From assembly GCA_034520365.1 (NCBI GenBank), contig JAXHNP010000007.1, positions 974,824 through 1,038,823 on the forward strand: a DNA stretch of 64,000 nucleotides. The letters are read 5' to 3'. The notes beneath the pieces are model-generated. The model saw only the letters and a list, made by a program, of their open reading frames with translations, did no database searches and had not been told where the DNA came from. This document shows positions 8,226 to 16,675 of this stretch, in pieces. Made by a program: the position numbers and the translations under genes. Numbering within the stretch: position 1 is the stretch's first letter; every line of letters begins with the position of its first letter. The stretch is from Desulfobacterales bacterium. GTDB taxonomy: Bacteria; Desulfobacterota; Desulfobacteria; Desulfobacterales; Desulfosalsimonadaceae.

Positions 8226-9509
8226 TTACTTCTTCTCATCACCGGTGGCGGCGCCGTGAAGCTTAACTTCGACTTTGTCTGTCAGGCCTCCATAGTACTC
8301 CCGCAGGATGTCGAGAACTTCTTCCCGGCCAAAGTGGTCCGGAATCGGGGTGCCTTCGGAAAGGCCCTTTCGCAGCATGGTGCCGGAAAGGATGACCCGG
8401 TCTTCCTTGGTGTGCGGGCAGGTTTTAAGAGAGGCCATGCCGTCGCACTTATGGCAGTAAAAGGTCCAGTCAATTTTTAAGGGCTTGCAGAGCAGGGCCT
8501 TGCCGGGTTCTTCCGGGTACGGGATTTTGTCAAAAATGGTCTGTGCCTCGAACATGCCGTAGAAGTCGCCCACGCCGGCGTGGTCGCGGCCGATAATCAT
8601 GTGGCTGCAGCCGTAGTTCTGGCGGAAGGTGGCATGAAGCAGGGCTTCCCGGGGACCGGCATATCGCATATCCAGCGGGTAGCCGCCCTGTACGACCTTA
8701 TCTTCGACAAAGTAATTTTTAACCAGTACGTCAATGCAACGGACCCGCACATCCGCCGGAATGTCGCCGGGTTTTAAGTTGCCGACCAGGGAGTGAATAA
8801 AAACGCCGTCGCTTACCTCGATGGCAATTTTGGCCAGGTATTCGTGGGAACGGTGCATGGGGTTTCTGAGCTGCATGGCCGGAATTCTTGACCAGCCTTT
8901 GTCCTCGAAAATTTTGCGGGATTCCGAGGGGCGCAGGTAAATTCCCTTGTAAGCGGTCGGAAAATCAGCTTCGCTTAACACCTTGACGGGCCCGGCCAGG
9001 TTGAACTGTTTCTGGTTCATTACCATCTGGACACCCGGATGTTCTTCCTTGGCAATCTTCCAGAACTCTTCCGGGGTCGGCGTGCCTTCGCCCATGAAGG
9101 TTTTTTCGCATTGGTAAATTTTGTTTTCCTCGGTCATTTCGTATTTTTCCGTGACCTTCATGGTGGCCATGATCTCATCGCCTTCCGGATCGTATAGCGC
9201 GACCTCTTCGCCCTCGCTGATGCTGTCCGCATCTTCCTTTGTGGCTGAGAGTGTCACCGGAATGGGCCAGAAAGTGCCGTCTGCGAGCAGGTAATTGTCG
9301 CATACGCTCTTCCAGTCGGCTTTGTTCATGAAGCCGCCCAGCGGGCTGAAGCCGCCGGTGCCGATCATGATCAGATCGCCGCGTTCATTCGGGGTAATCG
9401 GGATCTGTTTAAGACCCTTGGCTTTTTTCTTCTCTTCTTCCAGTTCTGCGCCCTCGAGCAGGCAGATGGTCAGGCCTTTGCCGCCATGTGGGGGGATCAA
9501 GTTTGACAT
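8226..9509 (-). CDS. sat: Sulfate adenylyltransferase (ATP sulfurylase)
   Basis: Sat activates sulfate with ATP to APS, the substrate of AprAB, and is the first cytoplasmic step of dissimilatory sulfate reduction. The 427-residue single-domain protein carries the nucleotide-binding [11 protein letters not shown] motif (residues ~211-221), the second conserved motif [12 protein letters not shown], and a C-terminal metal-site pattern CHKC...TCPH near 351-366, as in other homo-oligomeric ATP sulfurylases of sulfate reducers and sulfur oxidisers. No APS kinase domain is attached, which fits a dissimilatory role. An AAGGAGA ribosome binding site precedes the ATG. It is transcribed alone, away from apr-qmo, from a promoter near 9600-9627. 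Confidence 0.97.
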   Translation of the reverse strand: MSNLIPPHGGKGLTICLLEGAELEEEKKKAKGLKQIPITPNERGDLIMIGTGGFSPLGGFMNKADWKSVCDNYLLADGTFWPIPVTLSATKEDADSISEGEEVALYDPEGDEIMATMKVTEKYEMTEENKIYQCEKTFMGEGTPTPEEFWKIAKEEHPGVQMVMNQKQFNLAGPVKVLSEADFPTAYKGIYLRPSESRKIFEDKGWSRIPAMQLRNPMHRSHEYLAKIAIEVSDGVFIHSLVGNLKPGDIPADVRVRCIDVLVKNYFVEDKVVQGGYPLDMRYAGPREALLHATFRQNYGCSHMIIGRDHAGVGDFYGMFEAQTIFDKIPYPEEPGKALLCKPLKIDWTFYCHKCDGMASLKTCPHTKEDRVILSGTMLRKGLSEGTPIPDHFGREEVLDILREYYGGLTDKVEVKLHGAATGDEKK

Positions 9510-9598
9510 GTTTTCCGTCTCCTTTCAGTCATTGATGGTATTCAATGGTTATTTGCCCATAATTGTTGGGAAGTTCCTTTTATTCTTTAGAAAAATTG

Positions 9599-9627
9599 TT
9601 TTTAATAGGGAATAATAGATTTGTCAA
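9599..9627 (-). promoter_or_regulatory. Candidate sat promoter
   Basis: On the minus strand TTGACA (9627-9622) is followed after 17 nt by TAAAAA (9604-9599), with an overlapping TATTAA at a shorter spacing. This would give an AT-rich leader of about 80 nt before sat. The -35 is convincing and the -10 is weak. Confidence 0.45.
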
Positions 9628-9652
9628 GCCCAATCGAACCGCATCTATAATT

Positions 9653-10492
9653 TTAAATATCTGAAATTTGGCCCCATACATCGGGTTTATCCAGATAGCG
9701 GATACTTGACCGGAAATCCGCCTTGCGGTGGGGTTCCAGGGTAATAATCGGTTTGGTTTCATTGCCGGCAGCAAAGTCAAACACGGGCTTGAAATCGATG
9801 TTTCCGGCCCCCATCGGCAGGTGGGCGTCAAAGTCGCCGTGGTTGTCATGCAAGTGGAATTGCCCGATCCATGGGGAGAGTATCTTTATCCATCGGGAAA
9901 GGGGCTCGCGGCTGAAAACAGACAGATGGCCGACATCCAGGCAGCATCCCGCATGATCCGGATCAAATTGGGATAAGAGCCGCAAAAGATCCTCAGGATA
10001 TCTTTCATATACGTTTTCAAGCATCAGCCGGGCGCCGCAGCGCTTTACCGAGTCTGCCACCCATTGCCAGGTTTCAGTGCTTCTGGCATACCATACGTCC
10101 CGGCAGAAATCGTAGCGAAAGGTGTCATAGGCAGCATGGCAGACAATCGTTTTGGGTTGGAAGACGGCGGCCGCATCGATCATTTGCTGGAAGCGTCCGC
10201 AGGTGGTCTCATGAATCGCCGGATCCGGTGACCCCGGGGAAAGATCCAGGAACGGGCCGTGTATTGTCACCGAAAGCCCATGGGCGTGGAGCCTACCCGC
10301 CATTGCGGAAAAGTCCGACGGGGAAAACCGGTCAAGCGCCGCGGCATCCAGCCCGATCTCCGGATTCAAATCCAGTGCAAAGACCAGCTCCTGCCAGTCT
10401 TCGGCCGCAAGCATAACAAAGGGCAGGTTCACCTGCACCCGCCGGATGATTTCCTGCTGAGAGGGGGTATAGATCTGATCTTTCAGGGTCAT
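9653..10492 (-). CDS. Sugar phosphate isomerase/epimerase-like TIM-barrel protein (AP endonuclease 2 superfamily)
   Basis: The 279-residue protein has the xylose-isomerase-like TIM-barrel fold pattern (PF01261): strand-end metal ligands appear as THG-like VTIHGPFLDLSPG (residues ~75-87), VCHAAY, LENVYERYP, CLDVGHLSVF and FHLHDNHGDFDAHLP. These His, Glu and Asp positions suit a divalent metal centre. The reaction is not predictable from sequence, since the family includes sugar isomerases, endonuclease IV and the cobamide phosphodiesterase CbiR. It lies 81 nt downstream of cobT on the same strand and is probably co-transcribed, so a role in cobamide or nucleotide-loop metabolism is possible, but this is inference from position. 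Confidence 0.75.
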   Translation of the reverse strand: MTLKDQIYTPSQQEIIRRVQVNLPFVMLAAEDWQELVFALDLNPEIGLDAAALDRFSPSDFSAMAGRLHAHGLSVTIHGPFLDLSPGSPDPAIHETTCGRFQQMIDAAAVFQPKTIVCHAAYDTFRYDFCRDVWYARSTETWQWVADSVKRCGARLMLENVYERYPEDLLRLLSQFDPDHAGCCLDVGHLSVFSREPLSRWIKILSPWIGQFHLHDNHGDFDAHLPMGAGNIDFKPVFDFAAGNETKPIITLEPHRKADFRSSIRYLDKPDVWGQISDI

Positions 10493-10573
10493 TGGCCTAA
10501 ATCCCGCAAAAAGTTAATAAAGGCTTTATTTTTTTACCCGTATCCCCAAACTGTCAAGGAAAAACCGATTCGT

Positions 10574-11638
10574 TCAGCCGGTATGCGCGTTTTCGATGTT
10601 TACCTCGTCAAAGGTCTTGATTTCAGCCAGCACCCGGGTGGCGGCATCCAGAATTTCCATGGCAAGCGCCGCCCCCGTGCCTTCGCCCAGCCGCATGTTG
10701 AGATGGAGCAGCGGCTCTATTCCGATCCGCGCCAGCATATACTGATGGCCGATTTCCATGGACTGGTGCGCCGCAAACAGGTAGGGCCTGACCGCGGGCG
10801 AGAGCTCGGCGGCAATCAGGGTGCCGGCGGTTGATATCAGGCCGTCGGATAGCACCGGTATCCCCCGGGCCGCCGCGCCAATGACAATACCGGCGATACC
10901 GCCAATTTCAAATCCTCCCACCTTGGCCAGCACATCAATGGGGTCATTCGGGTCCGGAACATGCTTTTTCAGGGCGGCTTCAATCACCGCCGTCTTGCGG
11001 GAAAGTCCCTGATCATCAAGCCCGGTTCCCCGGCCGGTCAGCTTTTCGGGGGAAATCCCGGAAAAGGCCGCAATAATGGCGGAAGAGGGCGTAGTGTTGC
11101 CGATGCCCATGTCGCCGGTACCGAGCAAATCGACATCAGCGGCCGCGCATAGATCGTTTACGGTTTCAATGCCCGCTTCAATGGCGGAGACCGCCTGATC
11201 CCGCTGCATTGCCGGTTCTTTATAAAAGTTTTTGGTGCCCTTGGCGATCTTTTTATGGAATATGGGCAGATCCGGAGCAAAATCGTAGTTCACCCCAAAG
11301 TCCGCCACCCGGACCTCTGCGCCCGCATGCCTTGCCAGCACATTGATCGAGGCCCCGCCGGAGGTGAAATTATAAACCATCTGGGCGGTTACCTCCTGGG
11401 GAAAGAGGCTCACGCCTTCCGCGACCACGCCGTGATCACCGGCGCAGGTCAGGATATATTTATGCGGCAGCCTGACATCCAGGTCTTTTTTGATCGCCGC
11501 CAGCCGGGCTGAAGCTTCCTCGAGCATTCCCAAACTTCCGGCCGGCCGGGCCTGATTGGCCAGCCGGTCCAGGGCCTTTTCATAAACGGTTTGATCAATG
11601 GCCGGGATTTTTCGAATGGTATCTTTCAGTAATGACAT
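10574..11638 (-). CDS. cobT: Nicotinate-nucleotide--dimethylbenzimidazole phosphoribosyltransferase
   Basis: CobT activates the lower-ligand base by transferring phosphoribose from nicotinate mononucleotide, giving an alpha-ribotide for cobamide assembly. The open frame extends further upstream, but the ATG at 11638 (MSLLKDTIRKIPAID) has an AAAGGAGA ribosome binding site and gives 354 residues, the normal family length, so the upstream part is rejected. Signatures include LDRLANQARPAGSLGMLE, the GDHGVVAEGVS motif, GDMGIGNTTPSSAI and NMRLGEGTGAA, whose glutamate at residue 319 matches the catalytic Glu of Salmonella CobT. It follows a CbiR-type remodelling gene by 31 nt, which points to salvage and re-tailoring of cobamides rather than only de novo synthesis. 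Confidence 0.96.
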   Translation of the reverse strand: MSLLKDTIRKIPAIDQTVYEKALDRLANQARPAGSLGMLEEASARLAAIKKDLDVRLPHKYILTCAGDHGVVAEGVSLFPQEVTAQMVYNFTSGGASINVLARHAGAEVRVADFGVNYDFAPDLPIFHKKIAKGTKNFYKEPAMQRDQAVSAIEAGIETVNDLCAAADVDLLGTGDMGIGNTTPSSAIIAAFSGISPEKLTGRGTGLDDQGLSRKTAVIEAALKKHVPDPNDPIDVLAKVGGFEIGGIAGIVIGAAARGIPVLSDGLISTAGTLIAAELSPAVRPYLFAAHQSMEIGHQYMLARIGIEPLLHLNMRLGEGTGAALAMEILDAATRVLAEIKTFDEVNIENAHTG

Positions 11639-11669
11639 CTGTTTCTCCTTTAAAAAAATTTTGCGGCGG

Positions 11670-12482
11670 TCAAGCCAATTGGGAAAGAATTTTAAGCGAG
11701 GCCTCGAGACGGTTAAATGAGAAGACTTCCAGGCATAGGGTGCCGGTAAACTGGCCCAGGATATCACTTAGGCCCTGGCGGATATCAAGCGGCATCTGAT
11801 CAAGGCCCAGGTGCTCATGCGCCTTCTGAAAGCCGTATAAATGGATGATCGGAATTTTATGGGTGAAATTTTCATAAAAACGGATCCAATCCATGTCGTG
11901 GACCGCCATGTGGCCGATATCCAGGCAAACGGAAAGGTCGAATGCGGCCAAAAGATCGGAGATCCAATCAAGCGGGTAGGACAGGGTCTCGACGGATATA
12001 AGCGAGCCCTTTATATGCGACGGGCATAGCTCGGCAAGGCTCTTTTGGGTGCGGTCCCGCCAGTGATTAAAATTTTCAGCATCTTCTTCCCCATAGGGCA
12101 GGTGCAGCGTCCAGGTGGTGGGCGATAGGGGCCCGGCCAGATCTATGCAGTATTTGATCGTATCCACGGCCTGCTGCCGCTCTTTAGCCCCGGCTGCGGT
12201 GAGTGAAATGTCTAAGGGGAGATGCACATTATAGGTGATGCCGAATGATTCAGACAGCCGGACGAGCTCCCGGATTTCATCAGGCTGGGGCAGGCTTTCC
12301 GGATAGGTGCTTTCAAAAAACAGCAGTTCGATTTCATCCACAAAGGGGGCAAGCATCCGGACATTGGGCGCCATAAAATCCGGATAGATAAACGAGGTGG
12401 TGGCCAGCCGAAAATGATAGGCCTTTTTATAAGATTGGGACAGGCTCGGCCAGGGTTTTTTCAGGCTATCTGATCCGGTCAA
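11670..12482 (-). CDS. cbiR: Probable cobamide remodelling phosphodiesterase CbiR
   Basis: CbiR, described from Akkermansia, removes the nucleotide loop of cobamides so that the lower ligand can be exchanged. The 270-residue protein is of the AP endonuclease 2 superfamily and begins with the family-like FRLATTSFIYPDFMAPNVR and DEIELLFFES blocks. Further conserved TIM-barrel positions are NVHLPLDISL, TLHLPYGEE, SVETLSYPL, CLDIGHMAVHD, IIHLYGF and LEVFSF. No ATG or GTG precedes the conserved region; the start is TTG at 12482 with AAGGGA about 9 nt upstream, overlapping the radical SAM gene by 17 nt, which implies coupling. Placement directly upstream of cobT supports the assignment. A generic sugar isomerase-like enzyme is the alternative. 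Confidence 0.82.
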   Translation of the reverse strand: MTGSDSLKKPWPSLSQSYKKAYHFRLATTSFIYPDFMAPNVRMLAPFVDEIELLFFESTYPESLPQPDEIRELVRLSESFGITYNVHLPLDISLTAAGAKERQQAVDTIKYCIDLAGPLSPTTWTLHLPYGEEDAENFNHWRDRTQKSLAELCPSHIKGSLISVETLSYPLDWISDLLAAFDLSVCLDIGHMAVHDMDWIRFYENFTHKIPIIHLYGFQKAHEHLGLDQMPLDIRQGLSDILGQFTGTLCLEVFSFNRLEASLKILSQLA

Positions 12483-13383
12483 GTCGAATGATCCCTTCTT
12501 CCCGGGCGGCCTCGCGCGCTGCCTGGAATTCCGCTGAAGTTATCCGGCGGTCCAGGCCTTTTGCTTGATGAACATTGCCGCAGGGCCGATACTGGGGCAT
12601 GATGTTTACATAGGTGTCTGGCGAGACATTATCATGGAGAAACCGCATGATGGGCCGGGAGCCGGCCAAATCTTGCGGCAGGACCAGGTGCCTGACCAAA
12701 AGTCCGGAGCGGGCGATACCGTGTTCATCGGTTTTAAGGTCGCCTGTCTGCCGGTGCATTTCCCTTATGGCGGCTTTGGCCGCATCCGGATAATCCGGCG
12801 CATCGCAGGCAGCCTCGGCAATGGCCGAATTCCAGAATTTGAAATCCGGCATGTAAATATCCACCACGCCCTCCAGCAGCCGCAAGGTTTCCACCCGGTC
12901 GTATCCGCCGGAGTTGTAGACAATGGGAAGGGTTAGGCCCGCGGCAATCGCTTTTTCCAGGGCGGAGAGGAATTGCGGAACCACGTGCGACGGGGTGACC
13001 AGGTTAATATTGTGGCAGCCTTCATCCTGAAGGGCGATCATGATGGCGGCCAACTCTTCGTCATTTACCCTGCTGCCCCAGCCTTCATGGCTGATGTCAA
13101 AATTCTGGCAGAAGCAGCACATCAGGTTGCAGTGGGTGAAAAATATCGTGCCCGAGCCGTTTCGCCCCACCAGGGGGGCTTCCTCGCCGAAGTGGGCGTT
13201 AAAGGAGGAGACTTGGGCTTCTTCGGGGGTTTTGCAGAGGCCGGTCTCGCCGGCGAGGCGGTTCACCCCGCATCGGCGGGGGCAGAGTTCGCAGTTTTCA
13301 AGAATCTGCCGGCTGTCCCGGATTTTTTCGGAAAGCGCGCCGGATGCGTGAGTTCGAATATAGGCGGGCTCGGTTTTTTCCAT
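12466..13383 (-). CDS. Radical SAM protein, PflA-like family
   Basis: The 305-residue protein belongs to the COG1313-type family of putative pyruvate formate-lyase-activating-like enzymes. An N-terminal cysteine set, CELCPRRCGVNR (about residues 31-42), precedes the radical SAM cluster motif CNLMCCFC (CX3CX2C, about residues 85-92) with the following QNFDIS. Later features are LVTPSHVVPQFL, IVYNSGGYD, IYMPDFKFW and LVLPQD, consistent with a partial TIM barrel. The substrate is unknown. It starts 1 nt after the stop of the cyclic-nucleotide-binding gene and overlaps cbiR, so these genes form one transcript. Its co-location with cobamide genes could be incidental. Confidence 0.85.
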   Translation of the reverse strand: MEKTEPAYIRTHASGALSEKIRDSRQILENCELCPRRCGVNRLAGETGLCKTPEEAQVSSFNAHFGEEAPLVGRNGSGTIFFTHCNLMCCFCQNFDISHEGWGSRVNDEELAAIMIALQDEGCHNINLVTPSHVVPQFLSALEKAIAAGLTLPIVYNSGGYDRVETLRLLEGVVDIYMPDFKFWNSAIAEAACDAPDYPDAAKAAIREMHRQTGDLKTDEHGIARSGLLVRHLVLPQDLAGSRPIMRFLHDNVSPDTYVNIMPQYRPCGNVHQAKGLDRRITSAEFQAAREAAREEGIIRLDRIR

Positions 13384-13384
13384 A

Positions 13385-13936
13385 TTATTCCGATGCGCCG
13401 GGCGGGCGTCCGGATTCCTGGATAAATTCCTGGATCAGATCGGCGGCCTGTCCGAAATCCACCACCGGCTGTTTCTCCAGCACCAGGTCCTCATTGGCAT
13501 GCCGGAGCTTCTCCAACAGGCTTAAAACGATCAGCATCAGGAGCTTGTTGCCGGCATGCGGATGGGTTTTGAAAAAATAGATGAGATCCTGGCGGCTGAT
13601 CCGAATTACCGTGGTCTCTTTGGTGGAGGCAATATTGGCGGTGCGCTTGGAGGCCAGAAATATGGCGGCTTCCCCAAAAATTTCCCCTTCGCCGATATTG
13701 CAGATCACCACTTTCTTATCGTTTTTATCCCTTACGGAAACCTCCACTTCGCCTTTGAGGACCGCATAAATGTGGTTGCCCACATCACCCTGGTTGATGA
13801 TGGTTTCGCCATCATCATAGTGGAGGATGGTTGAAATGATCAAAAGCTTTCGCAGTTCGGTCTCATGCAGCCAGTGAAAGATTTTAATGCTTTTGAGCTC
13901 CGGCAGAAATCTGTCGATTTGCGTCTCTTCCTTCAT
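13385..13936 (-). CDS. Cyclic nucleotide-binding domain protein
   Basis: The product has a Crp/cNMP-binding beta-barrel: FHWLHETELRKLLIIS, YDDGETIINQGDVGNHIYAV, then GEGEIFGEAAIFLASKRTANI, which is the phosphate-binding cassette (GE..A....RTA) that contacts cyclic nucleotides. The C-terminal ~60 residues hold an alpha-helical extension (LLMLIVLSLLEKLRHAN) but no helix-turn-helix is evident, so it is not an obvious transcription factor. An ATG at 13990 exists, but it lacks a ribosome binding site and adds a Pro/Gly-rich tail; the internal ATG at 13936 (MKEETQIDRFLPELKS) gives 183 residues and is preferred. First gene of the minus-strand cobamide cluster. Confidence 0.8.
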   Translation of the reverse strand: MKEETQIDRFLPELKSIKIFHWLHETELRKLLIISTILHYDDGETIINQGDVGNHIYAVLKGEVEVSVRDKNDKKVVICNIGEGEIFGEAAIFLASKRTANIASTKETTVIRISRQDLIYFFKTHPHAGNKLLMLIVLSLLEKLRHANEDLVLEKQPVVDFGQAADLIQEFIQESGRPPGASE

Positions 13937-14368
13937 GGTGGCACCTGCCTGGGGGTTAGGGGTTGGGCCAAGATTGTGCTTTTTCAACATAAAGGATCAT
14001 ATCGGCAGATCAATGGGCAGTCAATAGAAAGCTGTTTATTAAAGGCAGTTAGGCGGGAATAAACATTTACTGGCCTGTGGTTTTGTCCGGCAGGCGCTTG
14101 GCGTCTTCAAGATTTTTCGCATCCCGGGAGATCGCCTGCAGTCAGGATGGGCTGAGCCATTTTTGCCGTTGCGTTTTTTGGGATGCCTTGATATAGGGCT
14201 ACTTGCGGTCTAACTCACCATTTTTATTAAGATTATTTTTTTTGCCGGCATGCTGCCCCATGGCATATGGCCGTTACTGTGACCAGTTACATCATGTCGG
14301 TTTCGTCTCCACCCGGTTCATGGGAACCGATGGAATATCCATGGAAGCGGTCTGTTAAGGAGGGACGG
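13937..14368. other. Divergent intergenic region, no gene recognised
   Basis: This 432-nt gap separates the divergent cyclic-nucleotide-binding gene and exonuclease III gene and must hold the promoters of both. An open frame continues from 14267 into exonuclease III but lacks family similarity before 14369. A short minus-strand open stretch near 14120-14210 was read but not recognised. No tRNA, repeat copy or terminator was seen. Confidence 0.5.
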
Positions 14369-15157
14369 GTGACAATAAAGCTGGTTTCATGGAATGTGAA
14401 CGGCCTGCGCGCGGTATTGAAAAAAAACTTCTGGGAGGCGTTTAAGGCGTTGGATGCGGATGTTTTTTGCATCCAGGAGACTAAACTCCAGGCCCCCCAG
14501 CTCGATGCAACCATGACGGAGATCCCCGGCTATACGGCCTATTGGTCACACTGCGGGGTTAAAAAGGGCTATTCCGGCGTGGGCGCCTGGACGAGGCTTG
14601 AGCCCAAATCCGTTTCCTATGGGATCGGTGTACCGGCCTATGACGCGGAGGGGCGGATTCTTGAGTTTGATTTTGGCAAGTTTGTGCTATTTAATATATA
14701 TTTCCCCAACGGCCAGATGAGCGAGGAGCGCCTCCGGTATAAACTCGATTTTTACCGGGATTTCTTTGAATACGCCAACCGCCTGAAAACCCGGGGCAGA
14801 AGCCTCATCATCACCGGGGATTACAACACGGCCCACAATGAAATTGACCTCAAAAATCCCAGGGCCAACGCCAATACCTCCGGGTTTTTGCGTATAGAGC
14901 GGGACTGGCTGGATGCCATCGCCGCGGCCGGATATGTGGATACCTTCCGGTATCTGCATCCGGATCTTGTTAAATATTCCTGGTGGAGCTACCGGTCCAG
15001 GGCCCGGGAGCGCAATGCCGGGTGGCGGATCGATTATTGTTGGGTCACCTCGGACCTGGTTGAAAACAATCAACTCCAAGCGGCATTTATTGCCGATGAC
15101 ATTCACGGCTCAGACCACTGTCCGGTGGGGCTGATTTTGGAGGTAAACCATGTATGA
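14369..15157 (+). CDS. xth: Exodeoxyribonuclease III (AP endonuclease)
   Basis: This EEP-superfamily nuclease cuts DNA at abasic sites and degrades 3' ends in base excision repair. The frame is open from 14267, but the family N-terminus (KLVSWNVNGLRAV) begins right after the GTG at 14369, which has AAGGAGGG just 4 nt upstream, so that start is chosen (262 residues). Catalytic signatures: WNVNGLR, CIQETKLQ (metal-binding Glu), TGDYNTAH (Asp/Asn pair), WRIDYCW and GSDHCPVG (Asp-His). The start of the next gene overlaps its end by 8 nt, so the three following small genes form one operon with it. Confidence 0.94.
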   Translation: MTIKLVSWNVNGLRAVLKKNFWEAFKALDADVFCIQETKLQAPQLDATMTEIPGYTAYWSHCGVKKGYSGVGAWTRLEPKSVSYGIGVPAYDAEGRILEFDFGKFVLFNIYFPNGQMSEERLRYKLDFYRDFFEYANRLKTRGRSLIITGDYNTAHNEIDLKNPRANANTSGFLRIERDWLDAIAAAGYVDTFRYLHPDLVKYSWWSYRSRARERNAGWRIDYCWVTSDLVENNQLQAAFIADDIHGSDHCPVGLILEVNHV

Positions 15158-15743
15158 TATTGCGGCGGTATATGGCAGTCCCAGGCGGCAGGGCAATACC
15201 GCCACCCTTCTGAAACGGGCGGTCGAAGGTGCCAGAGCGGCCGGGGCGTCGGTGGATGAGATTGTTCTGCGGGACCATAAAATTTCCCCCTGCCTTGAAA
15301 TTTACGGATGCAAAAAGGACGGGGATTGTGTTATTAAAGATGATTTCCAGGCCGTTCGGGATCGGGTGCTGGCCTGCCGGGGGCTGATGGTTGCCACCCC
15401 GATATTTTTCTATACGGTCAGCGCCCATATGAAGATGTTCATGGACCGCTGCCAGTCGCTGTGGGTCAAAAAATACTGGATCGACCAGACCCCCTACAAT
15501 CAGTGGACGCCGGTGCGGCAGGGGTTTTTGATTTCCGTGGGCGCGACCACGGGCAAAAAACTTTTTGACGGCATGCTTCTTTCCATGAAGTATTTTTTCG
15601 ATGTGCTGGATATGAAACTTTGGGATTCTTTGCTGGTTCGCGGGCTGGATCTGGAGGGCGATGTGCTTTCCCATCCGGAATATATGGATACGGCCTTTGA
15701 GCGGGGCCGGGCCTTTGCCAAAGCAGTCCGGGAGGCGGCATGA
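15150..15743 (+). CDS. Flavodoxin-like NAD(P)H-dependent FMN reductase family protein
   Basis: The 197-residue protein has the flavodoxin-like fold signature GSPRRQGNTATLL (residues 9-21), the FMN phosphate-binding loop of the NADPH-dependent FMN reductase/iron-sulfur flavoprotein family, followed by ATPIFFYTVSAHMKMFMDR, which binds the isoalloxazine edge. Cysteines are present at CLEIYGCKKDGDC (about 48-60), a spacing found in iron-sulfur flavoproteins of anaerobes, though the exact ligand set is not certain. Translation starts at a GGAGGT-preceded ATG inside the end of xth. Substrate unknown; likely a cytoplasmic redox or detoxification enzyme. Confidence 0.82.
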   Translation: MYDIAAVYGSPRRQGNTATLLKRAVEGARAAGASVDEIVLRDHKISPCLEIYGCKKDGDCVIKDDFQAVRDRVLACRGLMVATPIFFYTVSAHMKMFMDRCQSLWVKKYWIDQTPYNQWTPVRQGFLISVGATTGKKLFDGMLLSMKYFFDVLDMKLWDSLLVRGLDLEGDVLSHPEYMDTAFERGRAFAKAVREAA

Positions 15744-16618
15744 GGCTCTCCTTTGAACCCCTTGACCGCTCGCATCAGCGCGCCTATCAGGCCTGCCTGG
15801 CCCAATGCCCTGAGGTCGCCTCGGACTATGGGTTTATTAACCTGTTTGCCTGGGCGGATATATATGGCCTGGAAATCGCCTGGACCGGGGAGCTGGCCTT
15901 TATCCGTCAGCACCGGCCGGAGGCTGTTTTGTGGGCACCGGTCGGAGACTGGCATGGCGCGGACTGGGCGGCCTGGCAGGCGGATTATGCGGATGATTTC
16001 AAAACCTTTATCCGGGTGCCCGAGACCCTGGCGGATATCTGGCAGCAGAGCTTTGGCGACCGGGTGGTTACCGCCCATGACCGGGATCTATGGGATTACC
16101 TCTATGATGCCCGGGAGTTAAGGGAGTTGAAGGGCAACAAGTTTCACAAGAAAAAGAACCTGGTCAATCAGTTTAAGAAAAAAAATACCTATACCTATGT
16201 GGAGATGACCGGCGAGTTTGCTGATCAGGCCATGGCGCTTCAGAATGACTGGTGTACCTGGCGGGCCTGTGAGTCACTCAGGCAGCTTGAAGATGAAAAC
16301 CAGGCGATCATGAAAACGCTGGGCAGCTGGGATAGTTTGGCCGGCATAAGGGGGGCCTGTATCTTTGTGGATGATTTGATTGTGGCCTATACCATCGGCG
16401 AGATGCTTTCGCCGGATACCCTGGCCATTCATTTTGAGAAAGGCTGCCCGGATTACAAGGGCAGTTATCAGGCCATCAATCAGTTGTTTCTGGCCCATCA
16501 GCCGGATACGGTGCGCTGGGTCAACCGTGAGGCGGATTTGGGGGATGAAGGGCTTAAGCAGGCCAAACTTTCCTATCAGCCGGTGGATTTTTTAAAGAAA
16601 TACCGCATCCGGTTTTAA
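15740..16618 (+). CDS. DUF2156 (phosphatidylglycerol lysyltransferase C-terminal-like) protein
   Basis: The 292-residue protein matches the GNAT-like DUF2156 family: FEPLDRSHQRAYQACL at the N-terminus, SDYGFINLFAWADIY, then ELKGNKFHKKKNLVNQFKK (about 130-149), followed by a second acyltransferase-like half with CESLRQLEDENQAI and NREADLGDEGLKQAKLSY near the end. Related domains sit at the C-terminus of MprF, which aminoacylates phosphatidylglycerol, but this protein lacks the MprF membrane part and so is soluble. Function unassigned. The ATG overlaps the preceding stop (ATGA), showing translational coupling. Confidence 0.8.
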   Translation: MRLSFEPLDRSHQRAYQACLAQCPEVASDYGFINLFAWADIYGLEIAWTGELAFIRQHRPEAVLWAPVGDWHGADWAAWQADYADDFKTFIRVPETLADIWQQSFGDRVVTAHDRDLWDYLYDARELRELKGNKFHKKKNLVNQFKKKNTYTYVEMTGEFADQAMALQNDWCTWRACESLRQLEDENQAIMKTLGSWDSLAGIRGACIFVDDLIVAYTIGEMLSPDTLAIHFEKGCPDYKGSYQAINQLFLAHQPDTVRWVNREADLGDEGLKQAKLSYQPVDFLKKYRIRF

Positions 16619-16675
16619 GGATGACGGTCGGCAAAATTTGGCCCGACATGGCAGAGGGGCCGGAGGGAGTAGACT

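Noticed and set aside
11639..11767. N-terminal extension of CobT
   Set aside because: It has no family similarity, overlaps the end of the cbiR gene, and a strong ribosome binding site precedes the internal ATG at 11638.
14267..14368. 34-residue extension of exonuclease III
   Set aside because: The family begins at KLVSWNVNG; the GTG at 14369 has AAGGAGGG just upstream.
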